Assembly: GCA_030589605.1 (NCBI GenBank)
Contig: JAUUVJ010000196.1
Coordinates: 1 to 7,412, forward strand
Source: Candidatus Hodarchaeota archaeon
GTDB taxonomy: Archaea > Asgardarchaeota > Heimdallarchaeia > Hodarchaeales > Hodarchaeaceae
DNA length: 7,412 nt
Direction of reading: 5' to 3'
The notes under the pieces were generated by a model. It was not told the origin of the DNA, made no database searches, and saw only the letters and a list, made by a program, of their open reading frames with translations. Of the stretch, positions 6,861 through 7,412 are shown one piece after another (the stretch's first letter is position 1; every line of letters starts with the position of its first letter). Position numbers and translations under genes: made by a program.

Positions 6861-7412
6861 ATGAATAACCATTATAATCAATTACTTGATGTCTATAAAG
6901 ATATTTATCTACTCAATTCATTAGACGGAATCCTTTATTGGGATTTAAATACTGGTAGAGTTCCGAAAGCTGGATTAAAATATCGTACAAAACAATTCAA
7001 TTGGATTAAACGAGAGACACATAAAAGAAAAACAAGTGAAGCCATGAAAAAGTTGCTTCTTCTATGTGAAAAAGATGAAACTTTAGATCCCTTAGAGAAA
7101 AGAAATGTACTTTTACTCCGTAGAGAATATGATAATAATACAGTCATTCCAGAAGAACTTGTTGGAAAGCTTGCAGCTCAATCGAATAAAACCTTAGAGA
7201 TATGGAAAAATGCGAAAGCACAAAATAAGTTTAAACTTGTACTCTCAGATATGGAGACATTGTTTGCTCTCAATGTTAAAAAATCTGAATTATTAGCAGA
7301 AGCTAAAGACATTAACGATCCTTATAATGCTCTCATCAACACGCGTGATCCTGGGTTTACGGTTAAACTCCTTTCCAATATATTTAATGAGACAAAGAAT
7401 TTTTTGACACCG
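6861..7412 (+). CDS. M32-family metallocarboxypeptidase (Taq type), 3' end outside the window
   Basis: These are the first 184 residues of a zinc carboxypeptidase that removes C-terminal amino acids from peptides in the cytoplasm. Family-typical features: LNSLDGILYWDLNTG (18-32), matching the LLSWDQET region of known members, then a YRTKQ segment (41-45), PEELVGKLA (97-105), a helix with EIWKNAKAQNKF (113-124), and DPYNALINTRDPGF (153-166), equivalent to the PYDALLDDYEPG stretch. M32 enzymes are about 500 residues, so about two thirds is missing, including the HEXXH zinc site expected near residue 265; catalytic competence cannot be judged. The usual MPPKG after WDxxT is RVPKAG here (33-38), a modest departure. 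The gene starts 11 bases after the methyltransferase stop and is almost certainly on the same transcript. Family assignment is strong; any functional link with the methyltransferase is unproven. Confidence 0.9.
   Translation, partial: MNNHYNQLLDVYKDIYLLNSLDGILYWDLNTGRVPKAGLKYRTKQFNWIKRETHKRKTSEAMKKLLLLCEKDETLDPLEKRNVLLLRREYDNNTVIPEELVGKLAAQSNKTLEIWKNAKAQNKFKLVLSDMETLFALNVKKSELLAEAKDINDPYNALINTRDPGFTVKLLSNIFNETKNFLTP

Noticed and set aside
6935..7147. Minus-strand open frame of 70 residues
   Set aside because: Opposite the well-matched N-terminal part of the M32 carboxypeptidase.

Overview
The window is a compact, AT-rich stretch of a prokaryotic genome with five genes: three complete ones and one cut off at each edge. 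No rRNA, tRNA, CRISPR array, insertion sequence or integrase was seen. The organism cannot be named from the sequence alone. Low GC, TATA-like boxes at plausible distances from starts and Shine-Dalgarno-led genes would fit an AT-rich archaeon (an Asgard-type genome is one possibility). A low-GC bacterium is not excluded, and the large GH13 protein belongs to a family I associate mainly with bacteria.

Layout. Positions 2-781 (+) hold the 3' part of a CorA-type divalent-cation transporter gene. It converges on 810-1022 (-), a 70-residue protein with two predicted membrane segments. Upstream of that on the same strand is 1128-4565 (-), an 1145-residue intracellular protein with a GH13 (alpha-amylase superfamily) catalytic core between two large helical regions. 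A 190-bp divergent intergenic region (4566-4755) separates it from 4756-6849 (+). That gene encodes a 697-residue Eco57I/COG1002-type N6-adenine DNA methyltransferase with a target-recognition region but no visible nuclease domain. Eleven bases further on, an M32 (Taq-type) metallocarboxypeptidase gene begins at 6861 (+) and runs off the window.

How the genes work together. Two transcription units diverge from 4566-4755: methyltransferase plus carboxypeptidase to the right, and GH13 protein, possibly followed by the small membrane protein, to the left. There is no obvious shared pathway: ion transport, alpha-glucan chemistry, DNA methylation and peptide turnover sit side by side. The least ordinary points are the apparently solitary methyltransferase tightly coupled to a peptidase gene, the very large GH13 protein with uncharacterised flanking regions, and a short inverted repeat at the expected transcription start of the small membrane gene. 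I do not see convincing evidence for a new multi-gene system here.
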